NCBI RefSeq assembly: GCF_028622095.1
Contig: NZ_CP115165.1
Coordinates: forward strand, 1,981,501-2,045,500
Direction of reading: 5' to 3'
From: Deinococcus aquaticus
GTDB taxonomy: Bacteria; Deinococcota; Deinococci; Deinococcales; Deinococcaceae
DNA length: 64,000 bases
Shown: positions 53,392 to 63,971 of the stretch, piece by piece
Position numbering within the stretch: the first letter of the stretch is position 1
Layout: every line of letters starts with the position of its first letter
The notes under the pieces: model-generated
What the model saw: the letters and a program-made list of their open reading frames with translations, nothing else
What the model was told of the DNA's origin: nothing
Database searches by the model: none
Position numbers and translations under genes: made by a program

Positions 53392-53532
53392 GAATAAGAG
53401 AACGGAAGAGGGAAGGGCCGAAGGCCATGAGCCATGACATCGGTGGGCCGTGACGCCGGGGGCCTGTTCGTCGTCCGGGCGTGCGCGGCGGAGCGCACCA
53501 TAGCGCAGCCCCGCCGGTTGCCGGAACGCAAA

Positions 53533-53560
53533 CCCGGCACTCCTGAACAGGAGTGCCGGG
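53533..53560 (-). terminator. ABC operon terminator hairpin
   Basis: CCCGGCACTCCTG pairs with CAGGAGTGCCGGG; on the minus strand TTTGCGTT follows. It lies downstream of the ABC permease gene. Confidence 0.75.
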
Positions 53561-53601
53561 CTGGAAGCGGCGCGCGCGGATGCACGTGGGTATTCCGTGG
53601 A

Positions 53602-54375
53602 TTACACGTCGCGGCGGTCGAAGGCGAAGATGCTCATCAGGCCGAAGCCGGCGGTGTAGATCAGCAGCAGCACCAGCGACTGCGTGATGTCGCCCTGCTG
53701 CACGTACAGGCCCAGGTGGCTGGTCAGCAGGATGCGCTGAATGGTTTCGGGCAGTACGACCAGCAGGCGCATGACGATCAGCGCCGCGAAGGTCGCCAGG
53801 GCGGCGGCGGCGGTGTTCAGGTACAGCACCCCGAACAGCAGTGACAGCGCCGCGATGGGCATCAGGACCACGCCGGCCAGCAGCGAGCCGCGCAGCACCT
53901 CGGCGAAGGCGGCGTCGCTGGTGAGTTGACCCACACCCACGAACAGGCCCGGCCCCAGCCCGGTGCCGCCCGTGAACGTCCCGAAGCCCAGGGGAATGCC
54001 GGCCAGCAGCGAGCCCAGCACCGTGGTCAGGATCAGCAGGAAGGGGTACGACAGGGCCGTGATCAGTTTGCTGGCAATGACCTTGGTGCGGTCCACGGGG
54101 CGCAGCAGCAGCGGGGCCAGGGTGCCCTGCGCGACTTCCGAACCGATCATCTCGGCGACCGTCACTGCAATGAACAGCGGCAGCAGGTACCCGATGGTCA
54201 CGCCGATACTCACGGCCGGCAGTTGCCACCCGCTGACCAGATTGACCTGAATCAGGGCGCTCAGGCGCGGCGCAAACGCCCACAGCAGCGGCATCAGGAA
54301 CGTGACCAGCAGAGCCAGGTGGACGCTGCGCGCCCCGAACAGCTTGCGGAACTCCAGGGACAGCAGGGTCAGCAT
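53602..54375 (-). CDS. ABC-2 type transporter permease
   Basis: A 257-residue membrane protein with six hydrophobic helices. It begins [23 protein letters not shown] and has [21 protein letters not shown] between TM2 and TM3, typical of ABC-2 exporters. It ends DRRDV. It pairs with the ATPase gene 43 nt upstream on the same strand. The export substrate is unknown. Confidence 0.85.
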   Translation of the reverse strand: MLTLLSLEFRKLFGARSVHLALLVTFLMPLLWAFAPRLSALIQVNLVSGWQLPAVSIGVTIGYLLPLFIAVTVAEMIGSEVAQGTLAPLLLRPVDRTKVIASKLITALSYPFLLILTTVLGSLLAGIPLGFGTFTGGTGLGPGLFVGVGQLTSDAAFAEVLRGSLLAGVVLMPIAALSLLFGVLYLNTAAAALATFAALIVMRLLVVLPETIQRILLTSHLGLYVQQGDITQSLVLLLIYTAGFGLMSIFAFDRRDV

Positions 54376-54418
54376 GCGCTCACCCGGCCGGTACGGTCTT
54401 GGGTCAGGTCAGGGGTCA

Positions 54419-55357
<939 letters not shown>

Positions 55358-55363
55358 CCGCAC

Positions 55364-55369
55364 AGCCTA
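55364..55369 (-). promoter_or_regulatory. Leaderless -10 box TAGGCT for the ABC operon
   Basis: TAGGCT ends 6 nt before GTG 55357 (minus strand). Confidence 0.6.
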
Positions 55370-55410
55370 ACCCAAGCGTCTACACCTGCGTCTTACATGT
55401 CACTCATAGC

Positions 55411-55439
55411 CCCCCCACGAGGGGGTTTCCCGTGGGGGG
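55411..55439 (-). terminator. Hairpin downstream of the SOD-fusion gene
   Basis: CCCCCCACG pairs with CGTGGGGGG around an 11-nt loop between the SOD-fusion stop and the ABC promoter; no T-run. Confidence 0.55.
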
Positions 55440-55482
55440 AGATTGACAGGACCGGCCTGAATCAGGGTGGGCGCGGATCAGA

Positions 55483-56934
55483 TCAGAATTTCTTGAAGCG
55501 GGTCAGGCGGAACGGCGTTTCGGGCGTGCCGCCCTGCAACTTGTCCAGCTGGCCCTGCGGGACGATCAGGTCGCCGCCCACGGCCGCCAGGGTCGTCGGG
55601 AAGCGCAGGCCCGCCAGGGGCTCCTGGGCCACGATCTGCCCGGCCGTGAAGTCCGCGTTCAGGCTGACCTTCGTGATGACCTGCTCGGCGTTGCGGGCCA
55701 CGTACAGGGTGCGGCCGTCGAGCAGCAGCCCGTCACCGCGCGTCAGGCCAGTCATGACGCGCCGCACGGCCTTCGTGCGCAGATCGATGCGCCACAGGTC
55801 ACCGGTGTTCAGCTGCACGGCCAGCAGCGCCCGGCCGTCCGGCGTGGCGACGATGCCGTTCAGGTTGACGCCCGGCGCGTACCGGATGGGCGTGCCGCTC
55901 AGGTCCAGCCACGCACTCAGTTTCAGGTCTGGCGTGACCCGGAAGATCACGGGGCGGCTGGAATCCGTGACGTACACGTTGCCGTCCGGGGCGGGCGTCA
56001 GGTCGTTCACGTACGCGTTCGGGGATTTGGGGGTGTTCAGGATCGCGACCGGGAACCCGTCGGGCCGCAGGACGCTGACGGTACCGCTCGCGCCGCCTGC
56101 CGCCCACACGCGGCCCTGCGCATCCACCTTCAGGCCCAGCGCGGACCCGCGTCCCTGCCCGCCGCCCTCGGCGAAGGTGGACACGGCCCCGCTGTTCAGG
56201 TTCACGGCGTAGATGGTGCCGGTCGCGGCGCTGCCGGTGTACGCCACGCCACGGGCGGCATCGACCGCCACGCCTTCCGGGAAGGTCTGCGGGCCGGGCA
56301 GCGGGTAGTCACGCACGCTGAAGTTGTCACGCGTGACGATCCCGCAGCGTTCCCGCGCGCCGCTCATGCCGGCCGGGTCGCTCTTGTAATCGTCAGGCTG
56401 GGCGTGCACGACCAGCGACCGGTTCAGGCTGCCGGTCATGCCGGTCAGGCTGAGTTTCATGGTGGTGAAGGTCGCGCGGCCACGGCCGTCGGCGGCGACG
56501 TTCAGCATGGGCAGGTCGCCGCCGTGACCCGCGTGGTTGTCCGCCTGGGGGTCATCGTGGTTGCGGCTCATGCCGGGATCAAAGTGACCGCCGGCCCCGC
56601 CGAAGGCCACGACGGTGTTCGTGGCGGCGTCCACGCCCGGCGTGCAGCGCCCGAACTCATGAACGTGCAGGCCGTGCTGGCCGGGCGCTAGGCCGGTCAC
56701 GTCCACCGTGACCCGCACGCCCGCACCCTGCTGCTCGAAGGTGGCCGTGCCCAGCACCTGACCGGCCGGGTCGCGCAGGGCCGCCGTGGCCTTCAGGGGC
56801 GTGGTGGCGGGCGCAGGCATGGGCACGCCCGCGCCGCCCGCCAGACCTGCGCCTGCCAGGGCCGCGCCGCCCAGCAGGGCCGCCGTGATCAGGGTGCGCT
56901 TTCTTGAAGTGATCTGTGTTGAGGTGCGCGCCAT
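55483..56934 (-). CDS. CuZn superoxide dismutase fused to an NHL/SMP-30-like propeller
   Basis: A 483-residue exported protein with an N-terminal signal (RTLITAALLGGAALAGAGLA). Residues about 45-200 are a CuZn-SOD with all ligands: His90, His92 (GLHVHEFGRC), His117 (GGHFDPG), His126, His137, Asp140, His177, plus Cys97/Cys197. Residues about 210-483 form a beta-propeller of repeats like PEGVAVDAARGVAYTG, GLKVDAQGRVWAAGG and LNGIVATPDGRALLAV. It should dismute superoxide outside the cytoplasm; the propeller may bind a sugar or lactone. It begins 1 nt after the stop of the upstream sugar-dehydrogenase gene. Confidence 0.85.
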   Translation of the reverse strand: MARTSTQITSRKRTLITAALLGGAALAGAGLAGGAGVPMPAPATTPLKATAALRDPAGQVLGTATFEQQGAGVRVTVDVTGLAPGQHGLHVHEFGRCTPGVDAATNTVVAFGGAGGHFDPGMSRNHDDPQADNHAGHGGDLPMLNVAADGRGRATFTTMKLSLTGMTGSLNRSLVVHAQPDDYKSDPAGMSGARERCGIVTRDNFSVRDYPLPGPQTFPEGVAVDAARGVAYTGSAATGTIYAVNLNSGAVSTFAEGGGQGRGSALGLKVDAQGRVWAAGGASGTVSVLRPDGFPVAILNTPKSPNAYVNDLTPAPDGNVYVTDSSRPVIFRVTPDLKLSAWLDLSGTPIRYAPGVNLNGIVATPDGRALLAVQLNTGDLWRIDLRTKAVRRVMTGLTRGDGLLLDGRTLYVARNAEQVITKVSLNADFTAGQIVAQEPLAGLRFPTTLAAVGGDLIVPQGQLDKLQGGTPETPFRLTRFKKF

Positions 56935-56935
56935 G

Positions 56936-58174
<1,239 letters not shown>

Positions 58175-58258
58175 GGACACTCCTTGTGTGAACACGGAAA
58201 TCAGGCGGGAGAAATGGCAGGCCAGAGGGGAGACAGAACAGAGGGGAGGCAGAACAGA

Positions 58259-58292
58259 GGGTCGGGCGGGCATAGCAGAGCCCGCCCGACCC
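58259..58292 (-). terminator. Terminator hairpin of the alpha/beta hydrolase gene
   Basis: A perfect 13-bp stem (GGGTCGGGCGGGC with its complement) and 8-nt loop directly downstream of the hydrolase stop. Confidence 0.8.
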
Positions 58293-58299
58293 TGTCCGC

Positions 58300-59181
58300 T
58301 CAGCGAGTGGTGGGCAGCCAGGCACGCAGGGCGGCGTTGACGGCCAGGGCCTTCTCGAAGGTGGCCGCGTGGCCCGCGCCAGGAATGTTCACCAGTCGGC
58401 TGCCGGGAATGGCCTTGTTCATCTTCACCTGCAGTTCGGTGGGGGTCAGGTTGTCTTCCATGCCCGCTATGATCAGGGTGGGGACGCGGATGGTCGGCAG
58501 GACCGGGTTGGCGTCCGGGCGGTTGGCGAGCGCCACGGCCCCGCCCACCGCGCCGTTCAGGCTGGCGGCCTTGACCAGACCGCCCAGGTGCTGCACCTGA
58601 TTGGGCATGGTGCTGCGGCTGACCGAGGTCAGCATGCGCGGCATCAGGATGTCGACCAGGCTGGCCACACCCTTCTGCTCGGCCTGCTGCGCGGTGCCCA
58701 GCCAGTTGGCCTTCTCGGCCACGCCGGACGGCTCGGCGGTCGTGTCGATCAGGATCAGGCCCTTGAAGCGGTCGGGGGCAGTCTTGTACATCTGGAGCAG
58801 CGTCATGCCGCCCATGCTCATGCCGCCCACCACGGCGCGGTCCAGGCCCACGGCGTCCATGAAGCCCAGCATGGTGGTCGCGTAGTTCTCGATGCTGGCC
58901 TCACGGCCCGGCGCGCGGCTCTGGCCGAAGCCCGGCAGGTCCACCGTGATCACGCGGTAACCGGGCAGGGTACGGTTGTTCTTGAACAGTTCCCCACTCA
59001 GGGGATACCCGTGAATCAGCAGCAGGGGCTCGCCGGAACCGGTGGCCTTGTAGAAGACGGTCGCGCCGTTGACGGTCACGGTCCCGCGGTCAGGAATGGT
59101 CTGGCCCTGCGCGCCGCCCGCCAGGGCAGAAGCACACAGCAGGGCGGTCAGGGTAGTCAAGGTAGTCAGGGATCGTTTCAT
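58300..59181 (-). CDS. Secreted alpha/beta-hydrolase
   Basis: A 293-residue exported hydrolase; signal peptide LTTLTALLCASALAGGAQG. Oxyanion motif LLLIHGYPLSG, nucleophile elbow GGMSMGGMT (Ser), acid in IIAGMEDNLTP and catalytic His in IPGAGHAATFEK. The family includes esterases, lactonases and haloperoxidase-like enzymes, so the substrate is open. Its position before the sugar-dehydrogenase operon hints at a lactonase, but a strong terminator separates them. ATG 59181 follows GAGG by 7 nt. Confidence 0.8.
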   Translation of the reverse strand: MKRSLTTLTTLTALLCASALAGGAQGQTIPDRGTVTVNGATVFYKATGSGEPLLLIHGYPLSGELFKNNRTLPGYRVITVDLPGFGQSRAPGREASIENYATTMLGFMDAVGLDRAVVGGMSMGGMTLLQMYKTAPDRFKGLILIDTTAEPSGVAEKANWLGTAQQAEQKGVASLVDILMPRMLTSVSRSTMPNQVQHLGGLVKAASLNGAVGGAVALANRPDANPVLPTIRVPTLIIAGMEDNLTPTELQVKMNKAIPGSRLVNIPGAGHAATFEKALAVNAALRAWLPTTR

Positions 59182-59444
59182 GGGGTGGGCCTCGCTGGGG
59201 AATGAACCCGCCGTCGGAATATTCACCGCAGGCACCCCACTTCAGGTGCCGGCCGGAACCCGGCAGATTGGCTTGGAACGGACCCACCATCCCAGAGGCC
59301 CTCCTGCCGCAACGGGGGCCTCCCCACCTTGTGAAGCTTCGTTCAGCGCCCCCACAACGTCAGCTCAGCAGGACGTTCATGAACCGGGCCGGACCGCCAC
59401 CCCGACAGTCCCGCCGTCCCGGCCAGAGCCACCGGCGGCCACGG
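59182..59444. other. 263-bp intergenic region
   Basis: No gene seen. It has an AATATT-containing possible -10 near 59218-59224 for the hydrolase and an imperfect hairpin AGGCCC/GGGCCT at 59300-59325 that may terminate mqnD. Confidence 0.4.
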
Positions 59445-60320
59445 TCACTCGACGAACAACGTCCGGCTCGTGGCGGGCGCGGCCCCGACCTCCACCGCCC
59501 GGCGGTGCAGTTCCCGCACGGCCCGCTCGCCCTCCTCGCCCACGTCCAAGCTGAAGGGATTCACGTACAGGTCGATGTGCGCCTGCATGACCTCGTCCGA
59601 CATCTCCAGCGCGTGCTGCCGGATGTACCCGCGTGACGCTTCCGGGTGCGCGTACGCGTACTCCAGGCTGCCACGCACCGCCGCGTTCAGGTCGCGCTGC
59701 ACGGCCAGCGGCAGGTCCCGGCGCACCAGGATCGCGCCCAGCGGCAGGGGCAGGCCGGTGTCCTGCTCCCACCACGCGCCCAGGTCCAGCAGGCGGGTCA
59801 ACCCGTACTCGTGGAAGGTGAAGCGCGACTCGTGGATGATCAGGCCCGCGTCGATGGGCTGCCCCGCGAACTCGCCGCGCTGCACGGCGGGCATGACCTC
59901 GTCGTAGCGCATGCGGATCACGTTCACCTGCGGGAAGACCAGCCTCAGCAGCAGTTCTGCCGTGGTCAGCGCGCCCGGCGAGGCGACCGTGCGGCCATTC
60001 AGGTCCTGCACGTCCCCGCGCGTCACGATCAGCGGCCCCACGCCCCGGCCCAGCGCCCCGCCAGCGCGCAGCGCCACGTACCGGTCCATCACGCTGAAGT
60101 ACGCGCGGTAACTGATTTTCGTCATGGGGAGGCGGCCCTGCGTGGCCCAGTCGTTCAGGGTCTGCACGTCCTCCAGCACCTCGCGCACCGGCAGCGGCCC
60201 CTGCACCAGCCCCGCGTGCAGCGCGTGAAAGATGAACGTGTCGTTCGGGCACAGCGAGTACCCCAGGTCCAGCACCGCCGGCAGGTCACTTGAAACGGGG
60301 GAAAGGGCATCCGGGCTCAT
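59445..60320 (-). CDS. mqnD: 1,4-dihydroxy-6-naphthoate synthase (futalosine menaquinone pathway)
   Basis: A 291-residue periplasmic-binding-protein-fold enzyme. LGYSLCPNDTFIFHALHAGL, TKISYRAYFSVMDRYVALRAG, VASPGALTTAELLLRLV, IDAGLIIHESRFTFHEYGL and LPLPLGAILVRRDL follow MqnD. It converts cyclic dehypoxanthinyl futalosine to 1,4-dihydroxy-6-naphthoate in the cytoplasm, so the organism probably makes menaquinone by the futalosine route. Other mqn genes are not adjacent. TACCCT ends 7 nt before ATG 60320. Confidence 0.9.
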   Translation of the reverse strand: MSPDALSPVSSDLPAVLDLGYSLCPNDTFIFHALHAGLVQGPLPVREVLEDVQTLNDWATQGRLPMTKISYRAYFSVMDRYVALRAGGALGRGVGPLIVTRGDVQDLNGRTVASPGALTTAELLLRLVFPQVNVIRMRYDEVMPAVQRGEFAGQPIDAGLIIHESRFTFHEYGLTRLLDLGAWWEQDTGLPLPLGAILVRRDLPLAVQRDLNAAVRGSLEYAYAHPEASRGYIRQHALEMSDEVMQAHIDLYVNPFSLDVGEEGERAVRELHRRAVEVGAAPATSRTLFVE

Positions 60321-60327
60321 GCCGCCC

Positions 60328-60333
60328 AGGGTA
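60328..60333 (-). promoter_or_regulatory. Leaderless -10 box TACCCT for mqnD
   Basis: TACCCT ends 7 nt before ATG 60320 (minus strand). Confidence 0.6.
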
Positions 60334-60448
60334 CGCCCGCCCGCCCACGCGGAACGCGAGGCCAGCCACCGTCCTGCCCGCTGCCGTCCCGCCCCCTGCC
60401 GTAACGAACGGCCAGCGCCAGACTCAGCCTCGCGTCAGCCTGGGCGGG

Positions 60449-60454
60449 TACGCT
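60449..60454 (+). promoter_or_regulatory. Leaderless -10 box TACGCT
   Basis: TACGCT ends 7 nt before ATG 60462. Confidence 0.65.
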
Positions 60455-60461
60455 GCGTGGC

Positions 60462-60992
60462 ATGTCACCCCTGCGCGCCGCCCTGCTGATTCCCGCCGCT
60501 CTCGTCGCCCTGAGCGCCCTGAACACCGCGCAGGCGGGCGGCGGCGGTCCCCGCCCCGCCCCGGTCGCCACCTGCCGCGACGGGTACGTGCGCCCGGACT
60601 TCACGGCCCTGAAAGCGCAACTGTCCCGCGCCCGCACCCAGTGGAACGTGCAGCGGCCCGCCAGTTACACCTACGACCTGCGCCAGATTGCCGCGCCCGT
60701 CCTGTTCCCCGAAACCCGCGTGACCGTCGTGGGCGGCCGCGTGACCCGCACCGACCTGCTGCCCGGCCAGGAGGGGGAACCCAACCACCTGGCCCCGCAG
60801 ACCATCGAGGCGCGCTTCGACGACCTGTTCCAGACGCTGCAACTCCAGTCCCGGGCCGCCTGCCCGGACGTGCAGCTCAGCTTCGACCCGGCGCTCGGTT
60901 ACCCCACCCGCGTGTACTCCGGCATGGGCGACAATGGCATCGCCGACGGCTTCGGCGAGTGGAGCATCCGCAACTTCACGCCCCTGAAGTAA
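60462..60992 (+). CDS. Secreted DUF6174-like protein
   Basis: A 176-residue exported protein; signal peptide ALLIPAALVALSALNTAQAG. The pattern AQLSRARTQWNVQRPASYTY, RVTVVGGRVTRTD, TIEARFDDLFQTLQ and LSFDPALGYPTRVYS matches DUF6174 proteins, small secreted proteins of unknown function. It has its own leaderless promoter, divergent from mqnD. Confidence 0.65.
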   Translation: MSPLRAALLIPAALVALSALNTAQAGGGGPRPAPVATCRDGYVRPDFTALKAQLSRARTQWNVQRPASYTYDLRQIAAPVLFPETRVTVVGGRVTRTDLLPGQEGEPNHLAPQTIEARFDDLFQTLQLQSRAACPDVQLSFDPALGYPTRVYSGMGDNGIADGFGEWSIRNFTPLK

Positions 60993-61041
60993 GCGCGTAA
61001 CCCCTCACCCGCCACACCCCTCACCCGCCGCTGGCGCGGCG

Positions 61042-61062
61042 CCCTCTCCCCTGGGGAGAGGG
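61042..61062. repeat. REP-like palindrome between convergent genes
   Basis: CCCTCTCCCC pairs with GGGGAGAGGG, preceded by two copies of CCCCTCACCCGCC. It may act as terminator or as a repetitive extragenic palindrome. Confidence 0.55.
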
Positions 61063-61074
61063 TCAACGCTTCTG

Positions 61075-61986
61075 TCAGCGGACGTCTTTCAGGGCCTCGC
61101 GGGCGGCGTCGGCGTCGCGGGCGATCTGCGCTTTCAGTTCGTCCAGGCCGCTGAATTTCTGCTCGCCGCGCAGGTGCGCGAAGAACTTCACCTGCAACTC
61201 CTGCCCGTACAGGTCACCGCTGAAATCGAACAGGTTCACCTCGAAGCGCCGGTCCACGCCGCTGACGGTCGGGCGGAAGCCCACGTTCGCCATGCCGTGC
61301 CAGCGTCCCCCGCCCTCCAGTGCCGGGTCCCCGACCGCCACGACCGCGAACACGCCCAGCGGCAGGGCCTTGCCGTCCGGTACGCGGATGTTCGCGGTGG
61401 GCCAGCCGATCGTGCGGCCTAAGCGGTCGCCCTGCACGACCACGCCCTGCGCGTCGTAGTGGCGGCCCAGCAGGCGGCCCGCGCCCACCACGTCCCCGGC
61501 CTTCAGGTACTCGCGGATGCGGGTGCTCTTGATGTCCTCGCCGCCCAGCTGATGCATCGGGAGCGTCACCACTTCCGGTGCGACCCGGCGCAGGTCCTCC
61601 ACGCCGCCCGCCCGGCCCCGCCCGAAGTGAAAGTCCTCGCCGACCACGACCGTGCGGGGCCGCAGCTGCCGCAGGTCGTCCAGGAACGCCTCCTTGGGCC
61701 GCGACGCGAACTCCGGCGTGAACGACGCCGCGATCGTCTCGTCGATCCCGTAGCGGCCCAGCAGGTCCAGTTTCTCGGGCAGGGTGGACAGGAACTCCAC
61801 GCCCTGCGTCAGCACCCGCGTGGGCGGGTCGAAGGTGTACACCACGCTGGGAACCCGGTGCTCACGCGCCTTGGCTTTCAACTGCGCGATCAGCGCCTGA
61901 TGGCCCAGGTGCACGCCGTCGAACGACCCGACCGCCACGACCGTCGCCGTGTCGGGGCGCTGGCCAGGGGAGACGTACGTCTTCAC
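61075..61986 (-). CDS. ribF: Bifunctional riboflavin kinase / FAD synthetase
   Basis: A 303-residue enzyme. The N-terminal FAD synthetase (nucleotidyltransferase) has AVGSFDGVHLGHQALIAQLK and VVGEDFHFGRGRAG; the C-terminal riboflavin kinase has RLGRTIGWPTANIRVPDG and ANVGFRPTVSGVDRRFEVNL. It makes FMN and FAD from riboflavin, needed by several flavoproteins in this window. GTG 61986 overlaps the nudix stop by 4 nt (GTGA), so it is second in that operon. Confidence 0.93.
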   Translation of the reverse strand: MKTYVSPGQRPDTATVVAVGSFDGVHLGHQALIAQLKAKAREHRVPSVVYTFDPPTRVLTQGVEFLSTLPEKLDLLGRYGIDETIAASFTPEFASRPKEAFLDDLRQLRPRTVVVGEDFHFGRGRAGGVEDLRRVAPEVVTLPMHQLGGEDIKSTRIREYLKAGDVVGAGRLLGRHYDAQGVVVQGDRLGRTIGWPTANIRVPDGKALPLGVFAVVAVGDPALEGGGRWHGMANVGFRPTVSGVDRRFEVNLFDFSGDLYGQELQVKFFAHLRGEQKFSGLDELKAQIARDADAAREALKDVR

Positions 61987-62540
61987 GACGGTTCCTGCCC
62001 GGCGCTCCCGGCAGCGCTCCCGGCCAGCAGCTGAAGGCCGTATAGGGCCGCCGTGACCGTCGAGGCACTCCCGACCAGCGAGCCGTCCCGCAGGCCCGAC
62101 AGCACCTGCGCCGGCGGCAGCCACAGCACCTCGATGCCTTCCTCGTCCTCGTCGTGCGGCAACTTGCTCTCGCGCAGGTTCGTCGCGTGGAACACGAACA
62201 GCTCCTCGTCACAGAAACCGGGACTGGAGTAGAAGCGCGTCAGGAGTTCCATGTCCCCGTCCAGTCCGGCCTCCTCCTGAAGCTCCCGCCGCGCCGCGCC
62301 CACCGGTTCCTCGCCCGCGTCGATCAGGCCCGCCGGGGCCTCCACCGTCACCGCGCCCACCGCCCGCCGCGCCTGACGCACCAGCAGCATCTCGCCGCGC
62401 CCGTTCAGGGCCAGGACCGCCACGGCGCTCGCGTGCCGCACGATCTCCCACTTCCCGTCCATGATCTCCAGGCGCACGATGTGCCCGTCGAACACCACCC
62501 GCGTGCCCGCCGCGCCCGGCCCGTCCTGACTTCCGCTCAT
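61983..62540 (-). CDS. NUDIX hydrolase, ADP-ribose pyrophosphatase-like
   Basis: A 185-residue NUDIX enzyme. The box runs from APAGLIDAGEE to RRELQEEAGL with all metal-binding residues. A beta-strand domain precedes it (VFDGHIVRLEIMDGKWEIVR) and LTRFYSSPGFCDEELFVFHA follows, as in ADP-ribose pyrophosphatases. Deinococci have many NUDIX proteins; the substrate is only suggested. TACAGT ends 6 nt before ATG 62540. Confidence 0.85.
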   Translation of the reverse strand: MSGSQDGPGAAGTRVVFDGHIVRLEIMDGKWEIVRHASAVAVLALNGRGEMLLVRQARRAVGAVTVEAPAGLIDAGEEPVGAARRELQEEAGLDGDMELLTRFYSSPGFCDEELFVFHATNLRESKLPHDEDEEGIEVLWLPPAQVLSGLRDGSLVGSASTVTAALYGLQLLAGSAAGSAGQEPS

Positions 62541-62546
62541 GCCCAG

Positions 62547-62552
62547 ACTGTA
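62547..62552 (-). promoter_or_regulatory. Leaderless -10 box TACAGT for nudix-ribF
   Basis: TACAGT ends 6 nt before ATG 62540 (minus strand). Confidence 0.65.
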
Positions 62553-62574
62553 AAGCACCCGCCCCCACCCCTCA

Positions 62575-62708
62575 TACGGATTCCGTTTGTTTCGCTAACA
62601 ATCCGGAACTTCACCGGATTGCCAGCTCCACGTCCGGAACCCGCTTGACTCCCACTCGCATCCGCTCGGATTGAACGGGTTTTGCAACCCATTCAATCGG
62701 AGTCCGTA
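62575..62708. repeat. Dispersed hairpin repeat, copy D (full length)
   Basis: It starts TACGGATTCCGTTTG and ends CGGAGTCCGTA. Hairpin 1 is CAATCCGG/CCGGATTG, co-varied relative to copies A and B; hairpin 2 pairs GATTGAA with TTCAATC. Uniquely, no stop codon abuts it; it lies between two divergent promoters. Confidence 0.85.
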
Positions 62709-62735
62709 TCACCCCTGCGCCCGCCCACCGTCTGC

Positions 62736-62741
62736 CACACT
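62736..62741 (+). promoter_or_regulatory. Leaderless -10 box CACACT
   Basis: CACACT ends 6 nt before ATG 62748. Confidence 0.4.
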
Positions 62742-62747
62742 GGCCAC

Positions 62748-63878
62748 ATGATCACGCGCCGCGACCTGGAAGCCCGCGAGGCCAGCACCCTGGCCCCCCA
62801 CGCCACCCTGAGCCGCGACCACCGGGGCCGCGAGCACCCGGAAGCCGAGAGCGACACCCGCACCGCCTTCCAGCGCGACCGGGACCGCGTGCTGCACACC
62901 ACCGCCTTCCGCCGCCTGGAAGCCAAGACGCAGGTGTTCCTCTCGGCCGCCGGGGACCACTACCGCACCCGCCTGACCCACACCCTGGAAGTGCAGCAGG
63001 TCGCCCGCAGCGTCGCCCTGAGCCTCGGCCTGAACGAACCCCTGGCCGAAACCATCGCCCTGGCCCACGACCTCGGCCACCCCCCCTTCGGGCACGCCGG
63101 GGAACGCGTGCTGAACACCCTGATGCAAGGCGACGGGGGCTTCAACCACAACCTGCAGGCGCGGCGCATCGTCACGCTGCTCGAACACCCCAAAAGCGAT
63201 TACACGGGCCTGAATCTGACCCTCGACACCCTCGACGGCCTGAACAAACACCACCGGGACGGCCTGGGCCAGCCCAGCCTAGAAGCGCAACTCGTGGACG
63301 CCGCCGACGCCCTGGCCTACACCGCCCACGACCTCGACGACGGCCTACGCAGCGGCCTGATCACCCCCGACCACCTCGCCGGCCTGCCCCTCTGGCAGGA
63401 ACTCCTGACCACCACCGGCGTCAACCCCCACCCGCTGACCGAACAGGGCCGCCGCACCCTGCACCGCCACCTGCTCGGCTGGCTCATCCGCGACCTGACC
63501 CACGCCAGCGACCACGCCATCACCACCAGCGGCCTGAACACCCCCACCCAGGTCCGCGCCCACACCGGCGGCCTGATCACCTACAGCCCCGCCACGCAGG
63601 CCCTCCTGGGCGGCGCCCGCACCTTCCTGCGCGACAACCTGTACCGCCACTGGCGAGTTGAAATGCAGGTCGAGCAGGCCACCGGCGTCCTCACCACCCT
63701 GTTCACCGCCCTTCAGCAGCGCCCCAGCATGCTGCCCCCCAGCTACCGCGACCTCGCCCACACCAGCGGCCTGCCCCGCGCCACCTGCGACTACCTGGCC
63801 GGCATGACCGACCGCTACGCCCTCGAAATGCACGCTGCCCTCACCGCCACCGGCACCCCCACCACCTGGCCCCGCTGA
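62748..63878 (+). CDS. Deoxyguanosinetriphosphate triphosphohydrolase-like protein
   Basis: A 376-residue HD-domain dNTP triphosphohydrolase. HTTAFRRLEAKTQVFLSA, HYRTRLTHTLEVQQVARSV (first metal His), ALAHDLGHPPFGHAGERVL (HD pair) and GFNHNLQARRIVTLLE are typical. It releases tripolyphosphate from dNTPs and helps balance nucleotide pools, relevant to DNA repair. ATG 62748 is chosen by the -10 spacing; an earlier in-frame ATG at 62682 lies inside the repeat. Confidence 0.88.
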   Translation: MITRRDLEAREASTLAPHATLSRDHRGREHPEAESDTRTAFQRDRDRVLHTTAFRRLEAKTQVFLSAAGDHYRTRLTHTLEVQQVARSVALSLGLNEPLAETIALAHDLGHPPFGHAGERVLNTLMQGDGGFNHNLQARRIVTLLEHPKSDYTGLNLTLDTLDGLNKHHRDGLGQPSLEAQLVDAADALAYTAHDLDDGLRSGLITPDHLAGLPLWQELLTTTGVNPHPLTEQGRRTLHRHLLGWLIRDLTHASDHAITTSGLNTPTQVRAHTGGLITYSPATQALLGGARTFLRDNLYRHWRVEMQVEQATGVLTTLFTALQQRPSMLPPSYRDLAHTSGLPRATCDYLAGMTDRYALEMHAALTATGTPTTWPR

Positions 63879-63897
63879 CCCCACCCCACCCCGGCAG

Positions 63898-63926
63898 TTG
63901 ACAGCTTCCCGCCCCCCTGATACATT
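63898..63926 (+). promoter_or_regulatory. Strong promoter TTGACA-17-TACATT
   Basis: TTGACA (63898-63903), a 17-bp spacer and TACATT (63921-63926), about 45 bp before the tRNA at the right edge. Confidence 0.85.
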
Positions 63927-63971
63927 TATGCCCGCCTGCCCGAGAGGACAGCGCGAAGTAAACAAAGGTGC